The notes beneath the pieces were generated by a model. The model did no database searches, had not been told where the DNA came from, and was given only the letters and a program-made list of their open reading frames with translations. Of a stretch of 64,000 nt of DNA, positions 25,520-34,208 are shown one piece after another (positions within the stretch are counted from its first letter, which is position 1; each line of letters begins with the position of its first letter). A program made the translations under genes and the position numbers. Source of the DNA: Streptomyces lucensis JCM 4490 (GTDB lineage: Bacteria; Actinomycetota; Actinomycetes; Streptomycetales; Streptomycetaceae); NCBI RefSeq assembly GCF_014650035.1, contig NZ_BMUE01000010.1, positions 186,001-250,000 on the forward strand. Direction: 5' to 3'.

Positions 25520-26455
25520 CTACGGCTCCGGTTCGCCCTTCTCGATGTCGGTCACCCGCTCCAGCATGATCGGCTCCCAGACCCGCCGCAGCTGGGTGCG
25601 CAGCAGGGCCGTGGTGCCGGCCGCGCGGCCTTCGAGGCGGTCGGTGAGGCGGATGACGGTGTCGCAGCGGGCGAGCCACAGACCGCGCAGGCACGGGCGG
25701 GCGCCGTAGCCGGCCAGGGTGGCGGCGCGGACGGCCGCCGGGGAGCCGACGGCGACGGCCAGCCCGGCGATGTCCTCGGCGGGGTCCCCCAGGGCCGCCC
25801 GGGTCCAGTCCAGGATGCCGCGAACCCGGCCGTCGGCGCTGACCACGACGTGCTCGCCGGTCAGCCCGTGGTGGGTCAGGACGGCGGCGCCGGGCTGCGT
25901 GGCGAGCTGCGCCGCGCCGGGCGGGGTGAGCTGGAGCAGCCGGGCGGCGTCGAACTCGTCGGCGGCGGCGAGCCGCTCGGCCGCGTGGACGGCCATCCGG
26001 CGCAGGGCCTCCAGGGAGCGGGGGGCGGTGCGCGGCACGCCGATCGCCTCGGCCTGGCGTGCCGGCACCGCCCGCAGACCGGTGAGCAGGCCCGCGAGGT
26101 CGGCCTCGCCGACGGCGGAGACGTCGTGCTCGTCGGCCGTGCCGCCGGGCACCAGGGCGTCGAGGGTGTAGGCGAGGCCCGGCGCCCAGTCGCCGTGGGC
26201 GACGCTGGCCGGGACGGCGACGGGCACGTGCGGGCGTACCAGCTCGCGCAGCCGCAGTTCCCGGCGGCGGCGGACGGAGGCCTCACGGTCGGGAGCGAGG
26301 CGCAGCACATGGCGGGTGCCGACCCACCAGGTGTACTCGTGCTCCTCCCCGACGGGGCGCAGGCCGGGTCCGCCGGTGCCGCCGGTGCCCTCCTCGAGCA
26401 GCGAGCGGACCAGTCTGCGGACGGTGTCCGCGGTGGGTGTCGGTGCGTGGGTCAT
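25520..26455 (-). CDS. Phosphotransferase-fold protein with altered catalytic loop
   Basis: 311 residues of the APH/macrolide-phosphotransferase type. The N-lobe (HEYTWWVGTRHVLRLAPDRE) and the metal-binding strand GILDWTRAALGDPAEDIAGL are well preserved. The catalytic loop, normally HGDLxxxN/H, reads THHGLTGEHVVV: the catalytic Asp position is Gly and the Asn position His. If the alignment is right, phosphoryl transfer would be impaired and this could be a binding protein or pseudokinase. It is convergent with treZ; the M24 peptidase gene follows in the upstream direction 53 bases away on the same strand, so the two may form an operon. Confidence 0.75.
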   Translation of the reverse strand: MTHAPTPTADTVRRLVRSLLEEGTGGTGGPGLRPVGEEHEYTWWVGTRHVLRLAPDREASVRRRRELRLRELVRPHVPVAVPASVAHGDWAPGLAYTLDALVPGGTADEHDVSAVGEADLAGLLTGLRAVPARQAEAIGVPRTAPRSLEALRRMAVHAAERLAAADEFDAARLLQLTPPGAAQLATQPGAAVLTHHGLTGEHVVVSADGRVRGILDWTRAALGDPAEDIAGLAVAVGSPAAVRAATLAGYGARPCLRGLWLARCDTVIRLTDRLEGRAAGTTALLRTQLRRVWEPIMLERVTDIEKGEPEP

Positions 26456-26508
26456 GGGTCGCGCGTGTGCCGTTCCGGGTGTCGTCGCGGGTGTCTCTTC
26501 CGTGCCTC

Positions 26509-27636
26509 TCAGTCCACTATGACCATCTCACGGGTGGTGTTGTTGAGGCGGCGACCGCCGTCCTCGGTGACCGTGACGATGTCCTCGATGCGCACCCCGA
26601 ACCGGCCCGGGAGATAGATGCCGGGCTCCACGGAGAAGCACATGCCGGGCACGAGGGGCTGCTCCTCGCCCTCGATCATGTACGGCGGCTCGTGCGTGGT
26701 GACGCCGATGCCGTGGCCGGTGCGGTGGATGAAGTACTCGCCGTAGCCGGCGTCGGTGATCACCGCGCGGGCGGCGCGGTCGACCTCCTGGCAGGGCACG
26801 CCCGGCCGTACGGCCCGGCAGCCGGCCTCCTGGGCGGCGCGCACGGTGTCGTGGACCCGGCGCTCCTCCTCGGTGGGCTCGCCGACGTGGACCGTGCGGG
26901 TGGTGTCGGAGCCGTAGCCGTCCTTCAGGCCGCCGAAGTCGAGGACGACCATGTCGCCCCGCCGGATGACGCGGTCGCCGACCTCGTGGTGGGGTTTGGC
27001 GCCGTTGGGTCCGGAGCCGACGATGGTGAAGTCGACCTGGGAGTGGCCGAAACGGCGCAGCAGGCCGGCGAGGTCGTGGCCGACGTCGGACTCCCGGCGG
27101 CCGGCGAAGGGGACCTCGCGGATCTCCTCGAACGCCGCGTCCGCGGCCGCGCCCGCGGCCGCCAGCAGCTCCAGCTCCGCCGCGTCCTTGACCGCGCGCA
27201 GCATGGGCAGGGCGTCGGTGAGTGCGGCGTAGGAGGTGCCGGGCAGGGCCCGCTGGAGGCCCAGCAGGTGCATCGCCCAGGTGTTGTCGCTGATGCCGAA
27301 CCGTCCGTGGCCGTCGAGGAGGCCGGCGGTGACGGCGTAGGGGTCGTCGCCGTCGGTCCAGTCACGCAGGGTCAGCGCGGCCGTGCCGGCCGCCTTCTCG
27401 GCGTCCGGGGCCTCCAGGGTGGGTACGACGAGGACCGGGTCGCGCCCGGGGGCCAGGACCAGCATCGTGAGCCGTTCGGTGACGGCGGTGGGTGTGTAGC
27501 CGGTCAGCCAGACCATGTCCGGTCCCGGTGCCACGAGCAGGCCGGCGAGGCCGGCGCCGGCCGCGGAGCGCGCGGCGCGCTCCATGCGGGTCCTGTGGTC
27601 GGCGGCGGTGAAGGGCGCGGGCGTGCTACCGGTCAT
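26509..27636 (-). CDS. M24 family metallopeptidase (aminopeptidase P-like)
   Basis: 375 residues from ATG at 27636, with GGAGG 6 bases before. An N-terminal creatinase-like domain (LLVAPGPDMVWLTGYTPTAV, about 1-140) precedes the pita-bread catalytic domain. Five metal ligands are visible: Asp in MVVLDFGGLKDG, Asp in GSDTTRTVHV, His in HRTGHGIGVTTHE, Glu in FSVEPGIYLPG and Glu in GVRIEDIVTV. This is the dinuclear set of Xaa-Pro aminopeptidases/dipeptidases, which remove residues next to proline. No signal peptide, so cytoplasmic peptide recycling is the likely role. An in-frame extension to 27885 has Pro/Arg-rich non-coding character. Confidence 0.9.
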   Translation of the reverse strand: MTGSTPAPFTAADHRTRMERAARSAAGAGLAGLLVAPGPDMVWLTGYTPTAVTERLTMLVLAPGRDPVLVVPTLEAPDAEKAAGTAALTLRDWTDGDDPYAVTAGLLDGHGRFGISDNTWAMHLLGLQRALPGTSYAALTDALPMLRAVKDAAELELLAAAGAAADAAFEEIREVPFAGRRESDVGHDLAGLLRRFGHSQVDFTIVGSGPNGAKPHHEVGDRVIRRGDMVVLDFGGLKDGYGSDTTRTVHVGEPTEEERRVHDTVRAAQEAGCRAVRPGVPCQEVDRAARAVITDAGYGEYFIHRTGHGIGVTTHEPPYMIEGEEQPLVPGMCFSVEPGIYLPGRFGVRIEDIVTVTEDGGRRLNNTTREMVIVD

Positions 27637-27908
27637 CCTGGCCTCCGAGCGCGGGTGGGGAAGCGGGCGCGGGCGTCTCGGGCAGCATCTTGCCCGTCCG
27701 GGCGGTGGCGCGCGAGCGCATTCGGTGGCCCGGGGCGGTGTGCGTGGGGTGCGGGCCGTCGGCGGTGACTCGCTTGCCCGCGCGTGCGGGGTGCCTCCTC
27801 CGGAGGGGGTGCCCCCAGCGCCCACCCGTACCGCCCCGGCGGCACGACTGCCCGCAGCCCCAGCGGCACGGATGCTGGCAGCCACGGCGGTACGGGGGGC
27901 GCAGTGGG
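27637..27908. other. 272-bp spacer between the PDZ and M24 genes
   Basis: No convincing gene on either strand; translations are Arg/Pro-rich. A small 6-bp hairpin CGGGCA-GCATCT-TGCCCG occurs near 27680-27700. The M24 promoter is expected here, but I see no clear -10/-35 pair. Confidence 0.4.
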
Positions 27909-28457
27909 TCAGGTCGTCACCGCCGGCAGGACCGTCAGTTCCTGGTATGCGCCGCTGGCGTGACGGACCGTGAGGAGGACGTTTCCGCCGGGGCGGGTGC
28001 GGGCCACCGCGCGGGCGAGGTCGGCGGCGTCGCCGACGAGGGTGCCGCCGTACCGCAGCAGGACGTCACCGCGGACCAGACCGGCCGTGTAGCCGGGTCC
28101 GGGCACGTGCACACCGACGACCAGCGCACCGGCCTTCTCCGCGTCGGCGGTCTCCACGCCCAGGGTCGCGCCGGGAGGGGCCGGAGCGGCGCCGGCGGCC
28201 CGGGGCGCGGGCCGCTGGGCAGGGGGCGGCGGTCCCGCCGGGCCGCCCGTACCGGCCGGCGTCGTCCCGACGATGCCGAGGCCGATGCCGATTCCCGTCA
28301 GCACCAGCACGGCGCCGGTGACCAGGCCGGGCAGCAGGCGCCACGGCAGCCGCCCGCGCCGGGGCGCGGCGTGGGGGCGGGGGACCTCGCCGGGGGCGCC
28401 GCCCTCGCGCCGCACCTGGCCGGGCAGGGGCTTGGGACGCAACACACTCTGTTCCAT
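27909..28457 (-). CDS. Membrane-anchored PDZ domain protein
   Basis: 182 residues. A basic, Pro-rich cytoplasmic N-terminus (1-40) is followed by one TM helix (LVTGAVLVLTGIGIGLGIVG), a Pro/Ala-rich linker and a PDZ domain (about 98-180) outside the membrane. The PDZ carries VVGVHVPGPGYTAGLVRGDV and LLRYGGTLVGDAADLARAV, as in HtrA proteases. No protease domain is attached, so it may act as an adaptor or inhibitor of an HtrA-type protease, or bind C-terminal peptides in the cell wall zone. It could be co-transcribed with the M24 gene, but 272 bases separate them. Confidence 0.8.
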   Translation of the reverse strand: MEQSVLRPKPLPGQVRREGGAPGEVPRPHAAPRRGRLPWRLLPGLVTGAVLVLTGIGIGLGIVGTTPAGTGGPAGPPPPAQRPAPRAAGAAPAPPGATLGVETADAEKAGALVVGVHVPGPGYTAGLVRGDVLLRYGGTLVGDAADLARAVARTRPGGNVLLTVRHASGAYQELTVLPAVTT

Positions 28458-28729
28458 GATTCGCTCGCCTCCGGCTGGTGCTCTACCCGCACCACCGGGC
28501 CACGACGAGACACGAACGAGTGAGACTGGCCGGAGGGTGGCGGAGGGTAGTCATAGGCGTCGTACGTGCAGGTGGACCGTCGCGGGGATGGACGGGAGGG
28601 GACGCGGGCGGGACCCCGGCCGGTTCGAAATGGTGAAGGCCCAGTCGGTCGGCGCGCGCAGTGCGCGCGGAGCCACTCCCCGGCCGCGCGCGTGCGCCGC
28701 CGGGGAGGCCGGCCGACGGGTCGCAGGGG

Positions 28730-30892
28730 TCAGCCGGCGAGCCGGACGGGGGGCGCAGGGGGGCGGTCCGGCAGGAAGCCGTGGGCCCGGCGGCCCAGCC
28801 ACTCCGCCTTGTAGCGGTCGACGCCGCGGTGCCAGTTCAGGATGCCCGCCAGCCAGTTCTGCAGGTCCAGGACGTAGCCGTCCATGGCGGCCCGTGCTTC
28901 CTCGGACAGGTCGAAGTCGTCGTAAAGGACGGGTAGTTCGTGTGCGGCCACATGCTCGAACTGCCGCATGCGCTGGGTGGTCAGGTCGTGGACGACGCCG
29001 AGCGCGGTCGGGTAGTCCACGCCGAAGAAGTTCTGCACCACCAGGACGGCGTTGTGGATCTCGCCCTCGTACTCGATCTCCTTCTGGTAGGAGAAGATGT
29101 CGTTGAGGAGGCAGGCGTAGTCGACGGCGGCGTTCTCCAGCGAGCGCACCGGCCCGCTGCGGTAGACCTCCGGCGGGACCGCGGGTCCGTTGCCCATCCG
29201 GCACAGGCTCAGGGTGAGGTCGGAGCCGAAGGTGGCGCGCCGCATCTCCAGGTAGTCGACCGGGTCGGGGATGCGGTTCTGCAGCTGGTTGGACAGCTCC
29301 CACACCCAGCTCTCGGTCATCGTGTCCACGGCCGCCTTCAGGGTGCGCCGCTGGTCGGCCGTCATCCCGGCCGTGGTGCGCGCCCACAGGTCGGTCAGCG
29401 AGCGTTCCATGGCGTTGCCGGGGACGATGGCGGACTCGCCCTCGACGGGCATGCAGGCGGACAGCCGGGCCGTCGTGAGCCGGGCGGCGGCCAGGTCACG
29501 GCGGTGGCCGTGGACGAGCGGGTAGTAGTCGTCGCCGTAGGTCCCGAACGCGAGCCACTGGGCGCTGAGGTCGAGGGCCTCGGGCGTGGCGTCGGGGTCC
29601 AGTCCGGCGGAGCACAGCGCGAGGTCGTAGGCGGCGAGCTTGTCCTCGTCCCAGACGCCCTCCTGGAGGATGCCGACCTGGCGTGTCCAGGCGAGGAGGT
29701 TGCGGCGGGCGCTGTCGAGATGGGGGCTCAGCTCCACCTGGAACGGCATGTGGAACTCGGGCAGCAGCGCGGGGCCGACCTTCTGGTAGGGCACGTGCGA
29801 GTGGGCGCGCAGGCGCTCCCGCGCGGCGGCGGCGAGGAGTGCGCCGACGTCGGCGGCCGAGGTGCCGGGTCCGCCCGGGACCCGCCACGGCGAGCCGGCG
29901 CGGGCGCGCTCGTTCATGTAGCGGCTGGAGCGCGTGTGCCACTCGTGCCCGCCGGACTGCCAGTCCTGCAGTCCCTTGGCGTAGGCGGCGACGGCCGCGA
30001 CCTCGTCCGGTCCCAGCCCCTTCTCCAGGGCCACGGCCGGGACCTCGGTGAGCGCGGTGTGCTCGAACTGGTGGAGCCGTGAGGTGAGGATGTCGTTGAC
30101 GGTGTCGGCCGCCTCCTGGGTGGTGCAGCCGAAGAACTTCTCCAGGACCAGCACGCCGTTGCTGTTCTCGCCCTCCTCCTCGACCTCGCGCTGGTAGGAG
30201 AAGAGGTCGTTGCGCAGGTGGACCGCGTCGGAGAACGTCTCCATCAGCACGCGCATGGGCCGGGTGCCGGCGACGGCGGCCGGTACCTCGGCGGCCGCGT
30301 ACTCCACGAGCCCCGCCGACCAGGGGGCGCCGCCCACCTTGCGGCGCATCTCGATGTACTCGACCGGGTTGGCGATCCGGCCCTCGTTGATGTTGGACAG
30401 CTCCCACATCGACTCGTTGAGCAGGTGCTCGGTGGCCACGGCGAAGCGGCGGCGCCAGCCGGCGGACATCGCCGGCACGGTGCGCGCCCACAGGTCCTTC
30501 AGGCCCGCCTCCACCGGGTTGAGCGGGTCGGGCGCGGCGGCCGAGGGGTCGAGGGGCATGAACAGCGGCAGACGGTCCAGGTGGGCCTTTCCGGCGGCGC
30601 GGTCCTGGGTGCGCTTGTACATGTCCAGGAAGTGGTCGTCGAAGAAGAACACCCAGACGTACCAGTCGGTGATGAGCGAGAGCGCGGGGCCGTCGCAGTC
30701 GGGGTGGGTGTAGGCGCACAGGAGACCGTAGTCGTGCGCCTCCAGGTCGGCCTGGTCCCAGATCCCGGAACCTTCCAGCATGCCCATCTCGCGTGCCCAC
30801 CGCGTCGAGTGGGCACGGGCCTCGTCGAGGTGGGGGTTGAGCCGCGCGGGATACGGCAGGTAGAAGTGCGGGAGTTCGAACGGCTGCGTCAT
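28730..30892 (-). CDS. geoA: Geosmin synthase (germacradienol/geosmin synthase)
   Basis: 720 residues, the normal length for this bifunctional terpene cyclase. The N-terminal domain (1-340) has the acidic motif FFDDHFLDMYKRTQ and the NSE triad in NDLFSYQREVEEEGE. It converts farnesyl diphosphate to germacradienol and germacrene D. The C-terminal domain (about 380-720) has the variant acidic motif GTYGDDYYPLVHG and the NSE triad NDIFSYQKEIEYEGE and turns germacradienol into geosmin with loss of acetone. The start MTQPFELPHFYLPYP is typical. The gene is monocistronic-looking and reads on the same strand as the DUF89 and cprB genes. Confidence 0.97.
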   Translation of the reverse strand: MTQPFELPHFYLPYPARLNPHLDEARAHSTRWAREMGMLEGSGIWDQADLEAHDYGLLCAYTHPDCDGPALSLITDWYVWVFFFDDHFLDMYKRTQDRAAGKAHLDRLPLFMPLDPSAAAPDPLNPVEAGLKDLWARTVPAMSAGWRRRFAVATEHLLNESMWELSNINEGRIANPVEYIEMRRKVGGAPWSAGLVEYAAAEVPAAVAGTRPMRVLMETFSDAVHLRNDLFSYQREVEEEGENSNGVLVLEKFFGCTTQEAADTVNDILTSRLHQFEHTALTEVPAVALEKGLGPDEVAAVAAYAKGLQDWQSGGHEWHTRSSRYMNERARAGSPWRVPGGPGTSAADVGALLAAAARERLRAHSHVPYQKVGPALLPEFHMPFQVELSPHLDSARRNLLAWTRQVGILQEGVWDEDKLAAYDLALCSAGLDPDATPEALDLSAQWLAFGTYGDDYYPLVHGHRRDLAAARLTTARLSACMPVEGESAIVPGNAMERSLTDLWARTTAGMTADQRRTLKAAVDTMTESWVWELSNQLQNRIPDPVDYLEMRRATFGSDLTLSLCRMGNGPAVPPEVYRSGPVRSLENAAVDYACLLNDIFSYQKEIEYEGEIHNAVLVVQNFFGVDYPTALGVVHDLTTQRMRQFEHVAAHELPVLYDDFDLSEEARAAMDGYVLDLQNWLAGILNWHRGVDRYKAEWLGRRAHGFLPDRPPAPPVRLAG

Positions 30893-31005
30893 GGCCGGGC
30901 CCTACCCGTGGGCCCGAACGGCCATCCGCCGCGCCGGACATGATCACACCATCGCGTGAACGACCGGGAAACACCGCGCCGATGGCCCGCTCCGCACCCG
31001 CGTGC

Positions 31006-32190
31006 TCACCCGGCGGCGCGCACCTGGACCAGCGCGTGCGTGCCGCTGGTGCGCCAGCGCCGGTCCCCGGACGCCTCCAGCGCGGCCTCGTCCGGCGCCG
31101 ACAGGCCGGTGATCACGTCGGACTTGAGGGTGCGCAGTGCGGCGACCGGACCGGGGAAGTAGCCGGTCACCTCCTGGAACGGCGTGGTCGGCGGCCACCA
31201 CCGGTCGCCGACCAGGCGCCGGTAGTTGAGGTCGCCCTTGACGACGGTCACCGTGGCCGCCGCGAACTCGGCGCGCAGGTCCCCGGGCATCCGCTCGTAC
31301 GGCAGCGGGGCGCAGGAGAAGGGGTGGGCGCGCACGGCGAGCCGGCCGTCGGCCATGGCCGACCAGAGCACGCGCCCGTGGGCGGCGGCCGCGCCTCCGG
31401 CCGCGCACAGCCGGCGCAGGGCCTCCACCACGTCGGCGGTGGTGGCGTCGGAGACGTAGTACGGGTACGGCTTCACGTGCAGCACCGCCCGGGCGGCCCG
31501 CGCCCCGGCGAGGAGGTGGGCGATCAGCAGCAGGTCGGGGACGAGTTCACGGCCCGCGTTGTCCGCGACGAGGACGAGCGTGCCCCTGCCGTCGGGTGGC
31601 AGCAGCGACCACAGGGTCTCGGTGTCGTCGGCCACCAGTGCGGGAACCGGTTCCCGGGTCCCGGTGCCCTCGGCGGAGAGCCGGAAGCCGAGGTCGGCGC
31701 GGTTTCCCCAGAGCGAGCCGTGCAGGAGGGCGCGCGCCCGCTCCTGCTCCGTCAGGTCCTCGAGGCCGTCCAGGGCGGCCAGTTCCCCGTCGGTCTGCGC
31801 GGCGTCGAGTTCGGCACGCTTGAACGGGCGGAAGGGATCGATGCCCTGCCAGGCTCCGGGGCCGAAGTAGCCGACGGCCTCCAGCAGCCGGCGGTAGAAG
31901 TAGCTCTCGGACCACAGCCACGGCACGTCGTACCAGGACCGTCCGGTGTGGTCGGCCAGCCCCCATGCGAGCCAGCGGTCCCGGTCCGGGGCGTCGGCGG
32001 GGAGGGACCCGATGGTCCCCTCGGTGCAGCTGGCGAGCAGTTCGTCCAGCGCCCGGTGCTGCCCGGGGCCGTACGGGAAGGCGTCCCGCACCTGCCTGAT
32101 GATCGCCGGGTGCCGCTCGGCCAGCACGCTGTGCGGGAAGGAACCGGGCTCGTCGCCGCGGATCACGGGTGCGGGCGGGGTGTCGGGCAT
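31006..32190 (-). CDS. DUF89 (ARMT1-like) damage-control phosphatase family protein
   Basis: 394 residues starting MPDTPPAPVIRGDEPGSF; a GTG at 32199 is an alternative. The DUF89 metal site is visible as LVADNAGRELVPDLLLI (Asp, Asn) and VVKGDLNYRRLVGDRWWPP (Lys, Gly-Asp, Asn-Tyr-Arg). DUF89 proteins dephosphorylate damaged or side-product sugar phosphates using Mn or Ni/Co. The N-terminal helical domain includes WYDVPWLWSESYFYRRLLEA. It sits between geosmin synthase (113 bases downstream) and cprB (22 bases upstream on the same strand), so it is probably co-transcribed with cprB. The physiological substrate is unknown. Confidence 0.87.
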   Translation of the reverse strand: MPDTPPAPVIRGDEPGSFPHSVLAERHPAIIRQVRDAFPYGPGQHRALDELLASCTEGTIGSLPADAPDRDRWLAWGLADHTGRSWYDVPWLWSESYFYRRLLEAVGYFGPGAWQGIDPFRPFKRAELDAAQTDGELAALDGLEDLTEQERARALLHGSLWGNRADLGFRLSAEGTGTREPVPALVADDTETLWSLLPPDGRGTLVLVADNAGRELVPDLLLIAHLLAGARAARAVLHVKPYPYYVSDATTADVVEALRRLCAAGGAAAAHGRVLWSAMADGRLAVRAHPFSCAPLPYERMPGDLRAEFAAATVTVVKGDLNYRRLVGDRWWPPTTPFQEVTGYFPGPVAALRTLKSDVITGLSAPDEAALEASGDRRWRTSGTHALVQVRAAG

Positions 32191-32212
32191 GCCCGTCACC
32201 GTACCGCGCGCG

Positions 32213-32860
32213 TCAGACGGTTCGGATCTCCCGCTCCAGCTGCGTGGCGAGCGTGACGTAGCGGGGACGGCGGTGGACCGGGACCATGCCGCGGATCATC
32301 AGGTGCCACATCTCGGCCATCCGGCGTGGCAGCCGTCCGACCGGTTCCAGCGAGCGGCCGGCCACCCGGGTGCCGACGAAGAAGCAGACGAGGGAGTGCG
32401 CGACGACGCCGACGTCGAGGTCGCCGTGCACATCGGCTTCCCTGACGGCTCCGGTGAACTTCCGGTGTGCGTAGTCCAGCCACGCGGTGAACGGATGGTT
32501 CAGCGGCGGCCGTACGGCTATGTCCGCGGTGGCGAGGCGGAGTCCGGCGCGCGGTACCGGATCCTCCACGGCGAGCCGGGCGACGCCGAAGGTGGTGCGC
32601 ATCAGGGCCTCCAGCGAGGAGTAGCCCCGGCTCTCGACGTCGGCGACGACCTGCTTGGCGGACTTCGCCTGGATCTCCAGGATGGCGTGGGCCAGGTCCT
32701 CCTTGGCCGCGAAGTGGAAGTACAGGGCGCCCTTGGTCACCCGCGCGTGCGCGACGATGTCGCTCAGACTGGTGGACTCGTAGCCCTGGCGGTCGAACAG
32801 GTCGGCGGCAGCCGTGATGATCGTTGCCCGGGTCTGCTCAGCACGTAACTGCCTCGCCAT
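32213..32860 (-). CDS. cprB: TetR-family gamma-butyrolactone receptor-like regulator (CprB-like)
   Basis: 215 residues from ATG at 32860, preceded by AAGGAAGGG. The N-terminal helix-turn-helix (residues 1-50: MARQLRAEQTRATIITAAAD, then VTKGALYFHFAAKEDLAHAI) and the C-terminal ligand domain match CprB/ArpA/ScbR repressors closely, including AEMWHLMIRGMVPVHRR. From memory S. coelicolor CprB is the nearest relative and also lies close to the geosmin gene. Such proteins repress targets until a gamma-butyrolactone or related signal binds. A 24-bp palindrome just upstream suggests autoregulation. No AfsA-type butyrolactone synthase is in the window, so this may be an orphan receptor. Confidence 0.9.
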   Translation of the reverse strand: MARQLRAEQTRATIITAAADLFDRQGYESTSLSDIVAHARVTKGALYFHFAAKEDLAHAILEIQAKSAKQVVADVESRGYSSLEALMRTTFGVARLAVEDPVPRAGLRLATADIAVRPPLNHPFTAWLDYAHRKFTGAVREADVHGDLDVGVVAHSLVCFFVGTRVAGRSLEPVGRLPRRMAEMWHLMIRGMVPVHRRPRYVTLATQLEREIRTV

Positions 32861-33317
32861 CGTGGACCCTTCCTTGCGACTCAACGAACGGGACATGCGG
32901 TTTGTTTTTGACCCATTGCATACGATAACTCACCGGGCGGCAGCGGAGATCCAGGGCGGGACCGCACGGTTCGGCACGTTCCGGGCGCAGGCCGGCGCTT
33001 CGGGCGGCACCGGATGCACGAGCCCTTCGCATCCTGTGAACGGACAAGACCGGACCGCCTCCCCCCTCCGTCACCCCACTGTCCCAGACCGCCGCCGGGC
33101 AGCGGGTGCCGCACCCATGATCGCCACGATACGAGGCGGACGCCCGGCTCCTCAACGGTGTCTCGGGGCAGGCGCGAAACAGCCGAACCGGTCGGTGCCT
33201 TCGCGCCCCCCACGGACGGACGCCCCGCCCGTCGCCGAACGCGCTGAACGCGCTGGACGCGGCGGACGTACTGGAGGCCGCAGACCCCTTTCCCGCCTGC
33301 CGAGGAGACGTTCCCGG
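32861..33317. other. 457-bp divergent intergenic region between cprB and the LPMO gene
   Basis: Apart from the palindrome at 32883-32906 and its AT-rich flank, I see no gene. The in-frame upstream extension of the LPMO frame is Pro/Arg-rich and lacks a signal peptide, so it is not coding. A promoter for the LPMO gene should lie here. Confidence 0.5.
32883..32906. promoter_or_regulatory. Candidate autoregulatory element (ARE) upstream of cprB
   Basis: AACGAACGG (32883-32891) and CGGTTTGTT (32898-32906) form imperfect inverted halves (7 of 9 match) separated by 6 bases, 22 bases before the cprB start. The AACAAACCG half-site on the minus strand is the hallmark of gamma-butyrolactone receptor operators. 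An AT-rich segment at 32907-32932 (TTTTGACCCATTGCATACGA) just beyond could hold the cprB promoter. Confidence 0.65.
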
Positions 33318-34190
33318 ATGACCCGGACGACCGCCCTGAGCGCCACGGCGACCGCAGTGGCGGTCCCGCTCCTGCTCCTGTCGTGGGCGGCGGCGGCGCC
33401 GGCCCAGGCGCACGGGGCCCCCACGGACCCGGTCAGCCGGGTCTACGCCTGCTCCCCCGAGGGCGGCGCCGTCCGCTCGGCGGCCTGCGAGGCGGCGGTC
33501 GCGTCGAACGGTGCTCCGTTCACGGCGTGGGACAACCTGCGCGTGGCCGGGGTGAACGGCCGTGACCGGCAGGTGATTCCGGACGGCAGGCTGTGCAGCG
33601 GGAACCTGCCGGCCTACCGGGGGCTCGACCTGGCCCGGCGGGACTGGCCGGCGACCCGCCTGAGGCCCGGCGGCCGGCTGACGATGACATACGCCTCGAC
33701 GATCGCGCACGCCGGCACGTTCCGGCTGTACCTGACCAGGCCCGGCTACGACCCGGCGAAGCCGCTGAAGTGGTCCGACCTGTCCCGGCGCCCCTTCGCC
33801 GAGGTCGCGGACCCGCCCCTGAGGAACGGCGCGTACCACATCGGCGTGACGCTGCCCGCGGACCGGACGGGACGTCAGGTGCTCTACACGGTCTGGCAGA
33901 ACAGCAGCACGCCGGACACCTACTACTCGTGTTCCGACGTGGTCTTCCCCGGGAAGGGACAGGCCGCCGGGGCGGCGAAGGCCACGAGGACGGCGGAGGC
34001 GGAGCCGGCTCGCCCGGGCACGCCGGCCCCGCGCGAGGAACACGCCTCCGCCGCCGGGGACAGCACTCCGGTGGCCGGGGCGACGGACGGCGGGTCCGGC
34101 CCCTCGGCACTTCTCGTGGCGGGCGGCGCCGCCGCGGTGCTGGTGCTCACCGGGGGCGCCGCCCTGGGCTTGCGGCTACGGCGACGCTGA
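33318..34190 (+). CDS. AA10 lytic polysaccharide monooxygenase, C-terminally membrane anchored
   Basis: 290 residues from ATG at 33318 with GAGGAG 10 bases before. The signal peptide ends in PAQA, so cleavage exposes His32 (HGAPTDPVSRVYAC), the N-terminal half of the copper histidine brace. The second ligand is His131 in YASTIAHAGTFRLYLT. Late Cys pairs (YYSCSD) and TVWQNSSTPDTYY are also AA10-typical. Copper-dependent oxidation of chitin or cellulose is expected. Instead of a carbohydrate-binding module, the C-terminus has a Thr/Pro/Ala linker and a TM helix (ALLVAGGAAAVLVLTGGAAL) ending in RLRRR, so the enzyme should stay on the cell surface. Confidence 0.9.
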   Translation: MTRTTALSATATAVAVPLLLLSWAAAAPAQAHGAPTDPVSRVYACSPEGGAVRSAACEAAVASNGAPFTAWDNLRVAGVNGRDRQVIPDGRLCSGNLPAYRGLDLARRDWPATRLRPGGRLTMTYASTIAHAGTFRLYLTRPGYDPAKPLKWSDLSRRPFAEVADPPLRNGAYHIGVTLPADRTGRQVLYTVWQNSSTPDTYYSCSDVVFPGKGQAAGAAKATRTAEAEPARPGTPAPREEHASAAGDSTPVAGATDGGSGPSALLVAGGAAAVLVLTGGAALGLRLRRR

Positions 34191-34208
34191 AGTCACCGCA
34201 GTGATGCC

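Noticed and set aside
28730..32860. A larger secondary-metabolite cluster around geosmin synthase
   Set aside because: Neighbours are a receptor and a DUF89 protein; no tailoring enzymes, carrier proteins or synthases accompany it, and geosmin needs a single enzyme.
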